The notes under the pieces: generated by a model
What the model was told of the DNA's origin: nothing
Database searches by the model: none
What the model saw: the letters and a program-made list of their open reading frames with translations, nothing else
NCBI GenBank assembly: GCA_020205615.1
Contig: CM035160.1
Span: forward strand, 122,316,605 to 122,380,604
Direction of reading: 5' to 3'
Length of the DNA stretch: 64,000 nucleotides
From: Panax quinquefolius
Lineage: Eukaryota > Streptophyta > Magnoliopsida > Apiales > Araliaceae
Made by a program: the position numbers and the translations under genes
In this document: in pieces, positions 9,571 through 21,150 of the stretch
Position numbering within the stretch: position 1 is the stretch's first letter
Layout of the letters: the number at the start of each line of letters is the position of its first letter

Positions 9571-11115
9571 TGTAAAGTCCTCTAGCATGTGTGCATGATA
9601 ATTGTTAATGTCTTGGTATGCTAAAAAGTGGATTGACATGATGAGAGTAGAAGCTTAACTCTGGTCTGGCCAGGGGACATCGCAGTTGCGTCATCCCTAA
9701 ACCTAACTAGGGCGCAGCTGCGCCCTCCTACAGTCTTATATAACTTATTTTATTTGTAATATGTAAACTGGTATCATATATTGTATATTGTTTTTCAGTC
9801 CTAATATCTTATGGCCATGTGCAACCAAGAGTATGAAGACGTATACAAATTAAATAGATGATAGTTATATTGCTACATGGTGTGATAGCATGATAATGTG
9901 ATTTGTTACTTTTTCATTGCTAAGAGGATAATGAATATATATCATTGACTTATGGGATCAAACATGTATGAAATTATTAACTTATAGAGTTAAGTGACTA
10001 ATAAATCTATTGTATACATAACTACGTAACAATAAGATTTCCAAAGTGTTTATAAGCTATAAATCGGTAACCTATGCTTGAGGCAAGTTTCCTAACTTAC
10101 ACAACTTTGAATTTTTGTGCAAGTTCTCTAAATTCATTTGATTCTCATATTGAATGCAAGTTTCATAATTTCTTTACACTGTGTATATTGTATAATCCAA
10201 ATTGTTGCCATATCACCCATAATTATTTCCAACAAATATTTATTACTATTCGAAAATCATTGGTAAATCATTGATGATTGTTGCAAGCATTAACTTATCA
10301 TTCGTAAATGCTGTCTAGGCCATTGATTCGGCTAGATTATTATCGTGTGTTGGAAAGCTATCCAAACCGAATCGACTTGGTGCGGACTCTTATTGACTGA
10401 GATGAACAACCCTCCTTGAAGGGGAAACTATATAATTATCGGGAGACCGACGTGCGCACATTAGTATGATTAAATGTTATGCATAACGTAGGGTACGTTA
10501 GGCTGATCACCTATTTTGCTCGTTTTTCTTGGAGTATTAGTATATTATTGATAATTCTAATAGAAATTCATAGTCCTTAGTGATTACTCAGTATTCATTC
10601 CTTTGAAATCTAGAAATGATTAAGCATTGATATCTTTCAGTCTATAGCGACCTTTATTGAAAATTGTTGATAATTCCTGAATTTTTATTTACTGTCATAC
10701 CCTTGAAGATTTGAACTCTATGTATGATCACCTTTATTGAGATATTACTTGCTGGAGAAATTCGTTGCTCATCCTTGCTTTCCTTAAAACTTTCAATTAA
10801 GGCAGAACGTGGTGAACCCTCGGGTAAGGACAAGGGTAAAGAGAAGGCTTCAAAATAGCTTTATTTCCTAGTGTTAGGAATTTATTATTATCATATTGTA
10901 TGAAGACTTAGTTACTATGATGTAATAGGTTATGTTTAAATTAAGTTGTAATGTGGTAGTAACAGTTACGAAACCTTGGGACGAGAATGATTATATTAAA
11001 TAAATGTAATCTATTATGTTATTTCTGTTGCATGAGATGATATGTAGTCATTAGAACTGTAGCACGTGGTGAACCGAATTCGTGACGTGAGTGGTCCGAA
11101 TTTGGGGGCGTCACA
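9571..11115 (+). mobile_element. Diverged LTR-like block
   Basis: No credible gene is present. The block ends in TTTGGGGGCGTCACA (to 11115), the terminus style of the chromovirus LTRs, but the body differs from A. It shares order and patches of sequence with 12952-14391: a GATGAACAAC...GGGGA block, a GTTATGCATAACGTAGGGTAC block and a short lysine-rich reading frame. The start is uncertain; TGTAAAGTCC at 9571, directly after element A, is a candidate. No primer-binding site follows the end, so this may be a solo LTR or an LTR fragment. Confidence 0.38.
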
Positions 11116-11129
11116 ATAGATCCAAATCT

Positions 11130-11890
11130 GTTAATTGTTAGACTTTCTAGGTGTATCAATGTTGTTGTATGCTATGAGGAAAGTAAATTGGAAGTGGAAT
11201 CATGTTCATATCATGTCCAGATTCCAAGTTATTAATGATCAAACATGGTTGACCAGTCATGAATTTGATTTTCTGGAAAACCCAGAAATCCCCAGAAAGT
11301 GTCTGACATCCTTTTGTTGTGCTTAGATCTTGCATGTGTTATGTGTTTAGCTTGTGTAAGTGTATCATTGATATACCCTCCTATATGTACTATAGAACCA
11401 TGACATTAGAACACATAAAACATTAACAGAATCAAAGTTATTAGCAATCAAAGTAGGTTGACCAACCACAAAAGTAGTTTTCTGGAATTTCTAGAAAACT
11501 GAAGAACAAGTTTTTTGACAGGGTTTAACCAACCCAGATCTTACATATGTGGTGTATTTAAGCTACCTAAGTGTAGTACTTTTGTTCTTTGACATGTTAT
11601 CTATAAGACTATAGGAGTGTGACACTCTAACACCCAAACATTACACAGAAACTAAGATATTCAAGCTCCAAAATAGCTACCTAGAACTGACTGTGTTTCT
11701 GGGTAACCCAAAAACTCCAGAATAGCATTGTCAGTAACTTTGAGCCCTTAGAATCATCATGAAATGAAGTAGTTATACCATGAAATTTGTTTGTACTTGT
11801 AGTCTTACACTATTATAACACCATGATTATACTCTCAAGCCCAAAATCCAAACCAATTATGAATTAACCATGGTCAAAGTAACCCCCGGG
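11130..11890 (+). repeat. ~211-bp palindrome-centred repeats, right array
   Basis: Palindromic cores such as TTTCTGGAAAACCCAGAAA, GTTTTCTGGAATTTCTAGAAAAC and TTTCTGGGTAACCCA are centred near 11277, 11488 and 11703, spaced 211-215 bp. Patches match the reverse complement of the left array, for example AGATCTGGGTTGGTTAAACC against AGATCCGGGCCGGTCAAACC. Confidence 0.6.
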
Positions 11891-11931
11891 GCATTGACTA
11901 TGGTTGTTCTTTAGTATGAAGAACACTAACT

Positions 11932-11964
11932 GCGACAGTTTTCGTCGCTAAAGCCTATAGCGAC
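11932..11964. other. GTCGCTA/TAGCGAC hairpins
   Basis: GTCGCTA (11944-11950) can pair with TAGCGAC (11958-11964), or its GTCGC can pair with GCGAC at 11932-11936. The flank GAAGAACAC before it matches the reverse complement of the flank of the left hairpin at 2075-2118. Confidence 0.65.
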
Positions 11965-14411
11965 AGTTTTAATAAAATTAATTAAATTAATTTCAATAAA
12001 TTAATAAAAAATAGAAATTAAATAATAAAAATTCAAAAATGAGTTATAAAAATTATTTTAAGTTATAAAAATTAACTTTTACTAATTTGACATTTATTTC
12101 ATTAATAATTTAAATTATTTAAATATTAATGATATTAAATTTATTTAATAATTATATTAAATAAATTAGTTAAAATGATTTTAATATTTTAAAATCATTT
12201 AAAATGATATTAAAGTGTTAGAAAATATTTTAAGTTATAATGAATAACTTTTAATATTTTGATATAAATTTCATTAATAAGTTAATATTAATTGATAATA
12301 AATTTATTTAATAATTGTATTAAATAAATGGATTAAATATGATTTTATGTTTTAAAAATAATGTAAAGGATTTAAAAATATTTTAAGTTATAATAAATTA
12401 CTTTTAATATTTTGATGAGAAATACATTAATATTTGAATATTAATGGTAATTATTGAAAATGATTTTAAAATGTTTTAAAAATCATTTAAAGGTAATATT
12501 AGTGTTTTAAAAATATTTTGAGTTATTATAAATAACTTCTAATATTTTGAGAGGATTTCATTAATATTTTAAACTATTTAAGTATTAATGATAATTGAAT
12601 TATTCAAGATTTAAATCATTTAAAATGATATCGAGATTTAAAAAATTATTATAAAAATAATAATTATTTAAAAATTATAATAAGCTTCCAAAAAATATTA
12701 TGAAGGATAATTAAATTATCTAAAATAATATTGAAGCTTTGGAATAGAGTTTTATTAAAAATAAACTCGTTAATTATCTGATAAGGTAATCGGGACACCG
12801 AATTGATACCGAAATTCAACCAGGCTAAAATAGTTTGACCTGATAAGTGTTTTTATAGGTTCTAAACACTGTTGTGACTACATGAATATGTGTCTAAGTT
12901 ATATAATGACTTTAAATAGCAGTATTATGTGATGTGATGTGTTACACTAATTGTAAGACCAATATTATTGATTATAGGTCTTTCAACAAAGCTAAATTAG
13001 ATTATGTAACAGTAGTCAACGACCAAGGCAATCTTCCTAACTCAAACGTGAGTTATTATTTTTCCAAACATGTTAGTGGATAATTAGTGATGATTATTCC
13101 ACATCTAAGATTGTTGTTGAATATTCGTATGTTTTGTAATTTCCTTAACTCAAATTCAAAATTTTATTTTACCATCATATTTATTGGGTAATTATTGTTG
13201 ATTATAGTACATCTAAGATTATTATTGATCATTCGCAATTAGTAGAAGTTCATTAACTCAAATTGAGTTTTAAATTTCAAAAGCATGACTGGTGAATAAC
13301 TATTGTTGGTTATTCACATCTATAAATATTATTGTTGATTGCAAATAGTGCAATTGATTTCTATCTATTATTGAACAGTTTATGACTTATGTCTCATCTA
13401 ATTATTTTGACGAGACTAATATTTGTTGAAACTTGATACGTTCTAGTACTTGAACTAAGTTGTTATTGAAAGATCAATGCCAATTATTTTGGCTAGATCA
13501 ATATAGATATTATATGTTGAAATCTTTAGCATTTCTTTACATTCAAACCATATTGTTGTGGTACGAACTCTTGATGTAAGAATGAGATGAACAAGTCTTA
13601 TATAAAGGGGACTTTAGGGTCGGACATCCAGCTATTTAGCTATTTTTGAGTATTATGCATAATATCGGGTACAAGGAGTTGGCCACTCCAGGTACTTGCA
13701 GAGGGTTATAGTTTAGTTTTTATAACTAACTTATAATTCTGAGGTAATTCAGTATTGAATGCCTGATAATTCCTCTATTAGTTCATGATCAAATTGTGAT
13801 CACTCAACATGAAATCTGGGAATATCCTACTTTATTATTGCAGTATTATTATCTCTTGATGATCAATTGAACATTACTGAAACTTCGAAAGAGTTTTTCT
13901 CTTCATCATTGAATTGTTGTTTAGCATGAAAGTCGATAAAGTCTTGTATTGCTAAATGATTTATTCAGCTACTTCGAAATTCGTTGAATATTGTTGAATT
14001 CCTATCGAATATAGACTCTAATATTCTTGATTCATATTTCTTATTATATGTTTTAACTTGCGAAGCAAAATCGTTGATCACCCTTGCTTAAAAATAACAT
14101 TTCAGTTAATAACGAGGTTGCAGGAGGGGCAGATAAAGACAAGGGCAAGGAAAAAATTCGGGAGTAGTTATTATAACTTTACTTATTATGTTATTATATG
14201 TAAACTTTTTTGTATATCTAACGGTATGTAAGATACGTTAAGGTTAGATAACCTGTGATATTATATTAATTATGTTAATTAATGGTATGTATAATGATAT
14301 TCATAATTAAATGGGTAGTTAGATGTTATTTGTATGATGGATCGTGAGCACCAAACTCGGGTTTAGGTAACCCGGTTTTGGGGACGTCATAATCCTACTC
14401 ACTAACATAGT

Positions 14412-14805
14412 GTCGAACAGATCCCATCAAACCTCTAAACGATCATGTTCACCATCATATGGTCGAACAGATCTCACTGAACCTCCAAGCAATCATGTTC
14501 ACCATCATAGGGTCGAACAGATCCCACCAAACCTCCCAACGATCATGTTCACCATCATAGGGTCGAACAAATCCCATCGAACCTCCAAGCGATCCTGTTC
14601 ACCATCATAGGGTCGAACAAATCCCACCGAACCTCCAAATGATCTTGTTCACCATCATAGGGTCGAACAGATCCCACCAAACCTCCAAACGATCATGTTC
14701 ACCATCATAGGGTCGAACAGATCCCACCGAACCTCCAAATGATCATGTTCTCCATCATAGGGTCGAACAGATCACACCAAACCTCCAAACACCCTAAAGT
14801 TCGAA
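14412..14805 (+). repeat. 50-bp minisatellite, about 8 copies
   Basis: GTCGAACAGATC starts at 14412, 14462, 14512, 14562, 14612, 14662, 14712 and 14762, an exact 50-bp period with a few substitutions per copy. A period of 50 is not a multiple of three, so the short open frames over it are a by-product. The following 14806-15029 holds more diverged GTTCGAAC/GGTTGAA pieces and no gene. Confidence 0.95.
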
Positions 14806-15024
14806 CAAAGGTTGAAAGTATCTCCGAACATAAAATAATTGTTCGCCTAAAGGTTGAACACGCACCACCGAGCCTCCAAAAAAACCAAAATAGATAGCCA
14901 AAGCCAAAATGTAGCCGATATGACGTAATCCAAAGTATCATAGGCGAACATCTCAGACCGTTGAAGCTTTCACCAAGCTTGTGTATCCTACCCCCAGCCA
15001 ATTCAGCTCTAATAAATAAAGAAG

Positions 15025-15029
15025 CCTGC
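15025..15029. repeat. Target-site duplication of element F (left)
   Basis: CCTGC directly precedes the LTR start TGATAAATAGG and recurs at 21048-21052 directly after the last LTR base. A 5-bp duplication is the usual product of a gypsy-type integrase. Confidence 0.93.
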
Positions 15030-16805
15030 TGATAAATAGGTTTTATATCTACTTATCCGGTATCTGTTACTTGAATTAGTTGCTTATATTCATGTTTCTT
15101 AGTTACTTTTTATACATTTTATGTTATTTTGTAGGCTATAATATGATATTGGCATAAAGAAGCAACTGAAAGCAATTTGGGCATCTTTTGGACTTAAATA
15201 AGCAAGCAAATGCAAGAAGGGAATATTTAAGGACTTTTAACACCACGTTGGATGCATGTTCTTGGCTTATAACTTGAATTTTATTTTAGAGCTTCCTTTT
15301 AGCTTTTCGGAACATCTTGAATCGTCTCAATCGGAGTTCGGATGCGAAAGTTATGGCCTTTTTATCAACGAAGATAAAAGCTAAGAGTTGTCATGTTTCC
15401 CATTTACATAGCATCTACTTCAAGGCCGATTTCACCTTGATCCAAATTGAATTTGTCAATCCTCAAAGAAAGAAAGTTATAGATCTCGTCGATATCTTTG
15501 ATTTGATAGGTGGCAGGCCCCGTAAATCCAAGCGGATCAAAAGTAATGCGTGTTTTACCAAAGGACGTCGCAGTAGAAAATAGAGTAGCGCGGACCTCAC
15601 TAGGGGCGCGCTAGGCCACCAGAACCACTGCTACAGTAGCGCGGACCACGCTATAAATGACTTAGGGACAGGTCGGGGCGCGCTAGGCGGTGGGAAAAGA
15701 GTTGTTTTGGGTTATTCAGTGTCCAATTTGAGCTAGAATAGGATTCTTAGTTGCCTAACTTGCTAGGGTGTCCATTATAACTCTAAATAGTTGAGTTTAA
15801 CTTGGATTGGGAAGCTAGTTCTAAGACTCCATTAAATCCCTCTTAGGATAGATATCTATTAAAATTATTCTTTACTTTCTTTCTTAGATTAGGAACCCTA
15901 GATTAGATGAGATTGGGAGATTGAAGCAACTTGGAGACCATTGAAGATCAAGAACAAGAGCTTTAGGAAGATGGAGATTTGCTGACAACAAATTTATTCT
16001 TTACCCTACTCTTATTTTTATCTTTTAATGTTTATTCAATTGTGGATTCTTAGTTTTAATTCAATAATAATGAACTAATTCTTTGTTTGAGATTACAATG
16101 GATCTTATTGTGTAGTTTATTTTAATATGCTTTGCTATCAATTATTATGTTCTATTGTGAGGATTGTCTATTGTGATTTGGACTTAATTGCTTAATTGCC
16201 TAGCTAATAATTACCATGATAATCTATATGAACTCGAGAGATGAAGTTTAGATTTAGATCTGATCATGATAGAATGTGTTTGTGATTTCTGCATAGATGG
16301 AATTCATGATTCGTGTTTAGGATAGAGATATGCCTTTACGCCATATGTAATCTTATAGAGAACTTGTGCTTTAAATCCTTTTTAATTGTAATTCACATAG
16401 AGATATTGTGGATTAGTTAATTAAGGTGTCTTGCTTAATTCTATCATCTGTGGATTTAAGTGAGTATGGGTATTATGCATCGAGAGGTGGTTTTATCTAC
16501 TTTAGTGTTCTTGATTAACAATTCATGATAGAGAATAATTGATGAGAAGTGTGTTAACTTAAATGAAGCAATAAGTGAAGTTGTGATCTTAAATCTCCGT
16601 AATCTTAATTTAACTAGTGGGAGTTAGAATTAGTTTATTTATTTAAATTGAAATTCATTCGTTTAAATAAGATTAAGTTGGTTACGGGTTAGTACTTGGT
16701 GATTTTTATTAAATAATTCCTCGTGGGAACGATACTCTACTTTCACTTTATTACTTGTTGACCACGTATACTTGCGTGTTGTGTGTAATTAGATTTTACC
16801 CAACA
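15030..16805 (+). repeat. 5' LTR of element F (1.78 kb)
   Basis: It starts TGATAAATAGGTTTTATA and ends GATTTTACCCAACA. It contains a GC-rich patch at about 15585-15690 (GCGCGGACC and GGGGCGCGCTAGG pieces) in otherwise AT-rich DNA. It matches 19257-21047 nearly end to end. Confidence 0.93.
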
Positions 16806-16811
16806 AGTTTT

Positions 16812-16829
16812 TGGCGCCGCTGCCGGGGA
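16812..16829 (+). other. Primer-binding site of element F
   Basis: TGGCGCCGCTGCCGGGGA lies six bases after the LTR end. It differs at one base from the complement of the 3' end of plant tRNA-Asp as I know it (TGGCGCCGTTGCCGGGGA). This marks the start of minus-strand synthesis. Confidence 0.85.
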
Positions 16830-16942
16830 ATTAGTTTAATATATTTTTGCCAATATTTAGCTTCAATCAAATTAGTCTTAATTTAAACATTTTTTTTCCT
16901 TTTTATTTAATTCTCTTCCTATTTTTCTTTCTTTTTAGTACC

Positions 16943-18027
16943 ATGGTGGATTCAATTATCAAAGGCCATATTAAGTATGACTTCGACCAAGGGGAGCGAG
17001 GATGGATGGACTCAATGTATTTTCTGCATTATCAACATAACTTGAGACACTTTCAAGAAGGTTGGACGTTGTTGCAGCCCAACATAATCGAAGGATATCA
17101 GTTACTTGCAATTATTGTGCTGGCAATCACCCGAGTAATCAATGCACCATCAGTCTTGGGCCGGTACAGTATGGTGGTAACTACCTTAACAATTATTCTT
17201 ATCCTAGTTATCATCAAGTTTGGGGGTATCACCCGGATTCTTCATGGAGCTATAATTATCAAGATCAATACTCTACTCCAAATCCAACATACACGTCGGA
17301 ACTCTCATATCAACCTCCTTTAAAAGAAGAAAAGTCAAAGTTGGAGGAATTACTGTCAAAGGTCATAGCAAACCAAGAGGAGAGGAGGATTAATCAAGAG
17401 CGATCAATTCAGAATCAAGAGATATCAATTCGAAATATGCAGAACCAGATGGATCAAATGCTCAAAGCCCTGAACAACTGTCCTCAAAACAATTGGTGTT
17501 ATGACGAAGATTTCGAGATTAATGAAGTGCCCGAGCCAAATCTACAACTGGATGATACACGAGATTTTGAAAAAGAGGAGACAAGTGGGGGTAATGAAAA
17601 CAAGGTCAGCGAAGAACTAACTGTGGGTACCAACGATGATAAGCCTATGTTATTTATGCCCCAAGTGCCTTCTTCACCAAAGTTCAAGGATCTGGTTAGA
17701 TTTGCAAAATCATGCCCACTTGGTAGCCATGTATGTCGTGAGGCTCTTTATGACATGAGAGCTAGTGCAACAATGAAGCCATGGTGGGACGAGAAAAAGA
17801 AGATAGACGAAGAGCCCATTGTGTTTGCCACACTTCCATGCCCAATTATGATCACAAACACAATGAAGATAGCACCTAATTATTTTCCCTTCTTCATAGA
17901 GATTATACCGAGTCAAAGCATGCTAGATAACTTTGATGTTATGGCCATCGCTTGTGGGAACCTTCCAAAGGATTATTTGCTACTGATGGATGGAGGATTC
18001 CTTAATTTCCGAAGAGGAATGGGATAG
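16943..18027 (+). pseudogene. gag: Gag-like frame with protease remnant, frameshifted
   Basis: The start is ATG at 16943 (TACCATGG), the same context as in element G at 55001. About 70 bases on, near 17010, the frame shifts by one, and the rest is open from about 17040 to 18027. It carries a zinc knuckle C-x2-C-x3-H-x4-C at 17107-17145 (CNYCAGNHPSNQC), a Tyr/Asn-rich part, a predicted coiled-coil-like stretch rich in Glu, Gln and Arg (about 17330-17470), an acidic part, then a block like the start of an aspartic protease. In that block the expected D-x-G-A-S reads DMRAS (17752-17766). The frame ends in a GGFLNFRRGMG tail that is also conserved in G. No reverse transcriptase follows. Confidence 0.8.
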
Positions 18028-18033
18028 TGTTGA

Positions 18034-18090
18034 CCAGACAAAGTCTGGCTGAAAGACTCTAAATCAAGCGCTTATTGGGAGGCAACCCAA
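18034..18090 (+). other. Two hairpins just after the gag stop
   Basis: CCAGAC-AAA-GTCTGG (18034-18048) is followed by TTGGGAGGCAACCCAA (18075-18090). Both recur in element G after its stop. The second shows a paired change there (outer T-A to C-G). The GGGAGGCAACCC element is, from general knowledge, common in plant gypsy elements of this group. Confidence 0.75.
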
Positions 18091-19256
18091 GTTTAATTTT
18101 TTTTTTAGTTTTTTTTTTTAGGTTTCATATTAGTTGATAGAATTTTTTTCATTTTTTTAGGATTTAATAAGCTTGCTTCTATCATATTCACAGGTTAGTC
18201 AAGTCCAACTCAAGTGTGGTGCCCGATTTATTCCAATGTGCTTAACCTATTCTTCAAACTTCGCAGACAAGGAGATAAATTGCTATATGTCAGGGAAGTC
18301 CTCTCTTTTAATTTTTCCTATCTTAGCCACTAAGGACAATGTATGTTTTAAGTTTGGGGGTATTTATCATGTTTAGTATTTACTTGGGCAATGTTTTGAT
18401 GGAATTTGATTTTGGCCGATGATAGGTGGGTGGTTGATATTGTTAACTCTTGGAGAATTGATGAGCATGCTTAGTCTATATTTTAACTCATTAGTTGGTT
18501 TTCACATTACTTGCGAAATTTTGAAAAATTTTACACATATCCATTTGTTTAGCTAGTTAAGATTGAATTTTTTTTGGCTAAATGCTTATGAAAGATACCA
18601 TTGTAACTTGAGAAATCTTATTTGAGCATCATTCGAAGTGAAAATTAGGCACTCACATAAGTTTGGGGGAAATCTTGGTGTATTTATGAAAAAAAACTTA
18701 TTGGAACCTTCCCGAGTTGAATAATTGAATCTTGTGGTGGGTCGAGATGGAGCGTAACACGCACTCCCCATAAACACAGACACGAGATGGAGCGTAAAAC
18801 GCACTCACTAAATAGAGAAAAGAAAATATGTATGTTTGAAATACTTGGGAAGGGTTCATATGTGCTTAAAAGTTTAAATATCTGGGTGATCCTCAAGAAA
18901 AATTTGTGTTATGTCTATATTAGCGGTGATTGATGTGATAAGAAGTTTTGAAAGTCATTTTTGAAAATCTTTTATGAGTATTGGTTGATCTAATCTAAAT
19001 CATAACGGGTTTGAACATATGGATGCACACACGCACTTAAAGGATCAAGAGTAGATGTGAATCTAATGAAAGTTGTTGAAATTTTAGGCATGACATTATT
19101 TTGAAATTTTCCACGGGTTATCATTTGTTGTAACCTTTGAGGCCATTGATCGAATTCATATTGATTCACTGTTTGGGTGGATCATTGCTAGAGGATGAAT
19201 ATGTCTAATTTATGTTTTTACTTGAGGACAAGTAAACGTTTAAGTTTTGGGGTATT
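18091..19256 (+). other. Non-coding interior of F with repeated polypurine-like tracts
   Basis: No credible gene. AAGTTTGGGGG occurs at about 18350 and 18659, and AAGTTTTGGGGTATT lies at 19242-19256 directly before the 3' LTR. The last is the probable polypurine tract; the others may be extra plus-strand primers. A short repeat, GAGATGGAGCGTAAAACGCACTC, occurs twice near 18748 and 18784. Confidence 0.7.
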
Positions 19257-21047
19257 TGATAAGTAGGTTTTATATGTACTTATCCAGTATCTGTTACTTG
19301 AATTAGTTGCTTATATTCATGTTTCTTAGTTACTTTTCATATATTTTATGTTATTTTGTAGGCTATAATATGACATTGGCATAAAGAAGCAAGTGAAAGA
19401 AATTTGGGCATCTTTTGGACTTAAATACGCAAATAAATGAAAGAAAGGAATATTGAAGGACTTTTAACACCAAGTTGGATGCATGTTCTTAGCTTATAAC
19501 TTGAATTTTATTTTAAGAACTTCCTCTTAGCTTTTTGGAACATCTTGAATCATCTCAATCGAAGTTCGGATGCGAAAGTTATGGCCTTTTTATCAACGAA
19601 TATCAAAGCTAAGAGTTTTCATGTTCGCCATTTACATAGCATCTACTTCAAGCCCGATTTTCGCCTTGATCTAATTCAAATTTGTCAATCCTCAAAGAAT
19701 GAAAGTTATAGATATCGTTGATATCTTTGATTTGATAGGTAGCAGGCCCCGTACCTCCAAGCGGATCAAAAGTAATGTATGTTTTACCAAAGGACGTCAT
19801 GAAGAGAAAAAATAGAGTAGCGCGGACGACCTCTACTAGGCGGCGCTTAGGCCACCGAAACCATCACTACACTTCTGATGGCGCGGACCGCGCTATAAAT
19901 GACTTAGGGACAGCGTGGGGCACGCTAGGCAGTGGGAAAAGAGTTGTTTTAGGTTATTAGGTGTCCAATTTGAGCTAGAATAGGATTCTTAGTTGCCTAA
20001 CTTGTTAGGGTGTCCATTATAACTCTAAATAATTGAGTTTAACTTGGATTGGGAAGCTAGTTCTAAGACTCCATTCAATCCTTCTTGGGATAGATATCTA
20101 TTAAAATTATTCTTTACTTTCTTTCTTAGATTAGGAACCCTAGATTAGATGAGATTGAGAGATTGAAGCAACTTGGAGACCATTGAAGATCAAGAGCAAG
20201 AACTTTAGGAAGATGGAGATTTGCTGACAACAGATTTATTCTTTACTCTACTCATATTTTTATCTTTTAATGTTTATTCAATTGTGGATTCTTAGTTTTA
20301 ATTCAATAATAATGAACTAATTCTTTGTTTGAGATTACAATGGATCTTATTGTGTAGTTTATTTTAATATGTTTTGCTATCAATTATTATGTTTTATTGT
20401 GAGGATTGTCTATTGTGATTTGGACTTAATTGTTTAATTTCCTAGCTAATAATTACCGTGATAATCTATACGAACTCGAGAGATGAAGTTTAGATTTAGA
20501 TCTGATCATGATAGAATATGTTTGTGATTTCTGCATAGATGGAATTCATGATTCGTGTTTAGGATAGAGATATTCCTTTACGCCATATGTAATCTTATAG
20601 AGAACTTGTGCTTTAAATCGTTTTTAATTGTAATTCACATAGAGATATAGTGGATTATTGAATTAGGGTGTCTTGCTTAATTCTATCATCTGTGGATTTA
20701 AGTGAGTATGGGTATTATGCATCGAGAGGTGGTTTTATCTGCTTTAGTGTTCTTGATTAACAATTCATGATAGAGAATATTTGATGAGAAGTGTGTTAAC
20801 TTAAATGAAGCAATAAGTGAAGTTGTGATCTTAAATCTCTGTAATCTTAATTTAACTAGTGGTAGTTAGAATTAGTTTATTTATTTAAATTGAAATTTAT
20901 TCGTTTAAATAAGATTAAGTTGGTTACGGGTTAGTACTTGGTGATTTTTATTAAATAATTTCTCGTGGGAACGATACTCTACTTTCACTTTATTACTTGT
21001 TGACCACGTATACTTGCATGTTATGCGTAATTAGATTTTACCCAACA
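19257..21047 (+). repeat. 3' LTR of element F (1.79 kb)
   Basis: It starts TGATAAGTAGGTTTTATA and ends TTTTACCCAACA, then the CCTGC duplication. It matches 15030-16805 with scattered substitutions and small indels, most visible in the GC-rich patch near 19815-19930. Confidence 0.93.
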
Positions 21048-21052
21048 CCTGC
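21048..21052. repeat. Target-site duplication of element F (right)
   Basis: CCTGC, identical to 15025-15029. Confidence 0.93.
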
Positions 21053-21150
21053 ATCAAATACTAATCTTATATCTTGCCCAAAAATATTTTCTCTTGCTAA
21101 TTTTGTTGTCATGCCGAAGGGAGTGACAACAACCAGTAATCAAAGTCCAA

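Larger units (their letters stand above)
11116..14391 (+). mobile_element. Old, long LTR-like sequence (right copy)
   Basis: Order on the plus strand: ~211-bp palindrome-centred repeats (11130-11890), a GTCGCTA hairpin (11932-11964), a very AT-rich block (about 11968-12800), then an LTR-like part ending GGGGACGTCATA at 14391. This mirrors the minus-strand order at 1-4630. A possible internal LTR start, TGTAAGACC, is at 12952, so two elements may be joined here. No gene and no primer-binding site were found. Confidence 0.4.
15030..21047 (+). mobile_element. Element F: gag-only (TR-GAG-like) LTR retrotransposon
   Basis: A structurally complete element: 5' LTR 15030-16805, PBS 16812-16829, gag-like frame 16943-18027, non-coding part, polypurine tract ~19242-19256, 3' LTR 19257-21047, flanked by CCTGC duplications. 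The interior is only ~2.45 kb. It lacks reverse transcriptase, RNase H and integrase, so it is non-autonomous. The PBS and the Gag zinc knuckle point to the Athila/Tat side of Ty3/gypsy. Element G is a relative. The LTRs differ at few sites by eye, suggesting a more recent insertion than A or B. Confidence 0.9.

Noticed and set aside
2075..11964. CACTA-type transposon bounded by GTCGCT…AGCGAC repeats at 2075-2118 and 11932-11964, with CACTA at 11924
   Set aside because: The repeats look like CACTA subterminal motifs, but the left site has no CACTA end, no 3-bp duplication is present, and both sites sit in the same context of one repeat family.
14410..15001. Short open frames over the 50-bp repeat and its reverse strand
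   Set aside because: The period is not a multiple of three and the frames simply follow the repeat; no protein features.
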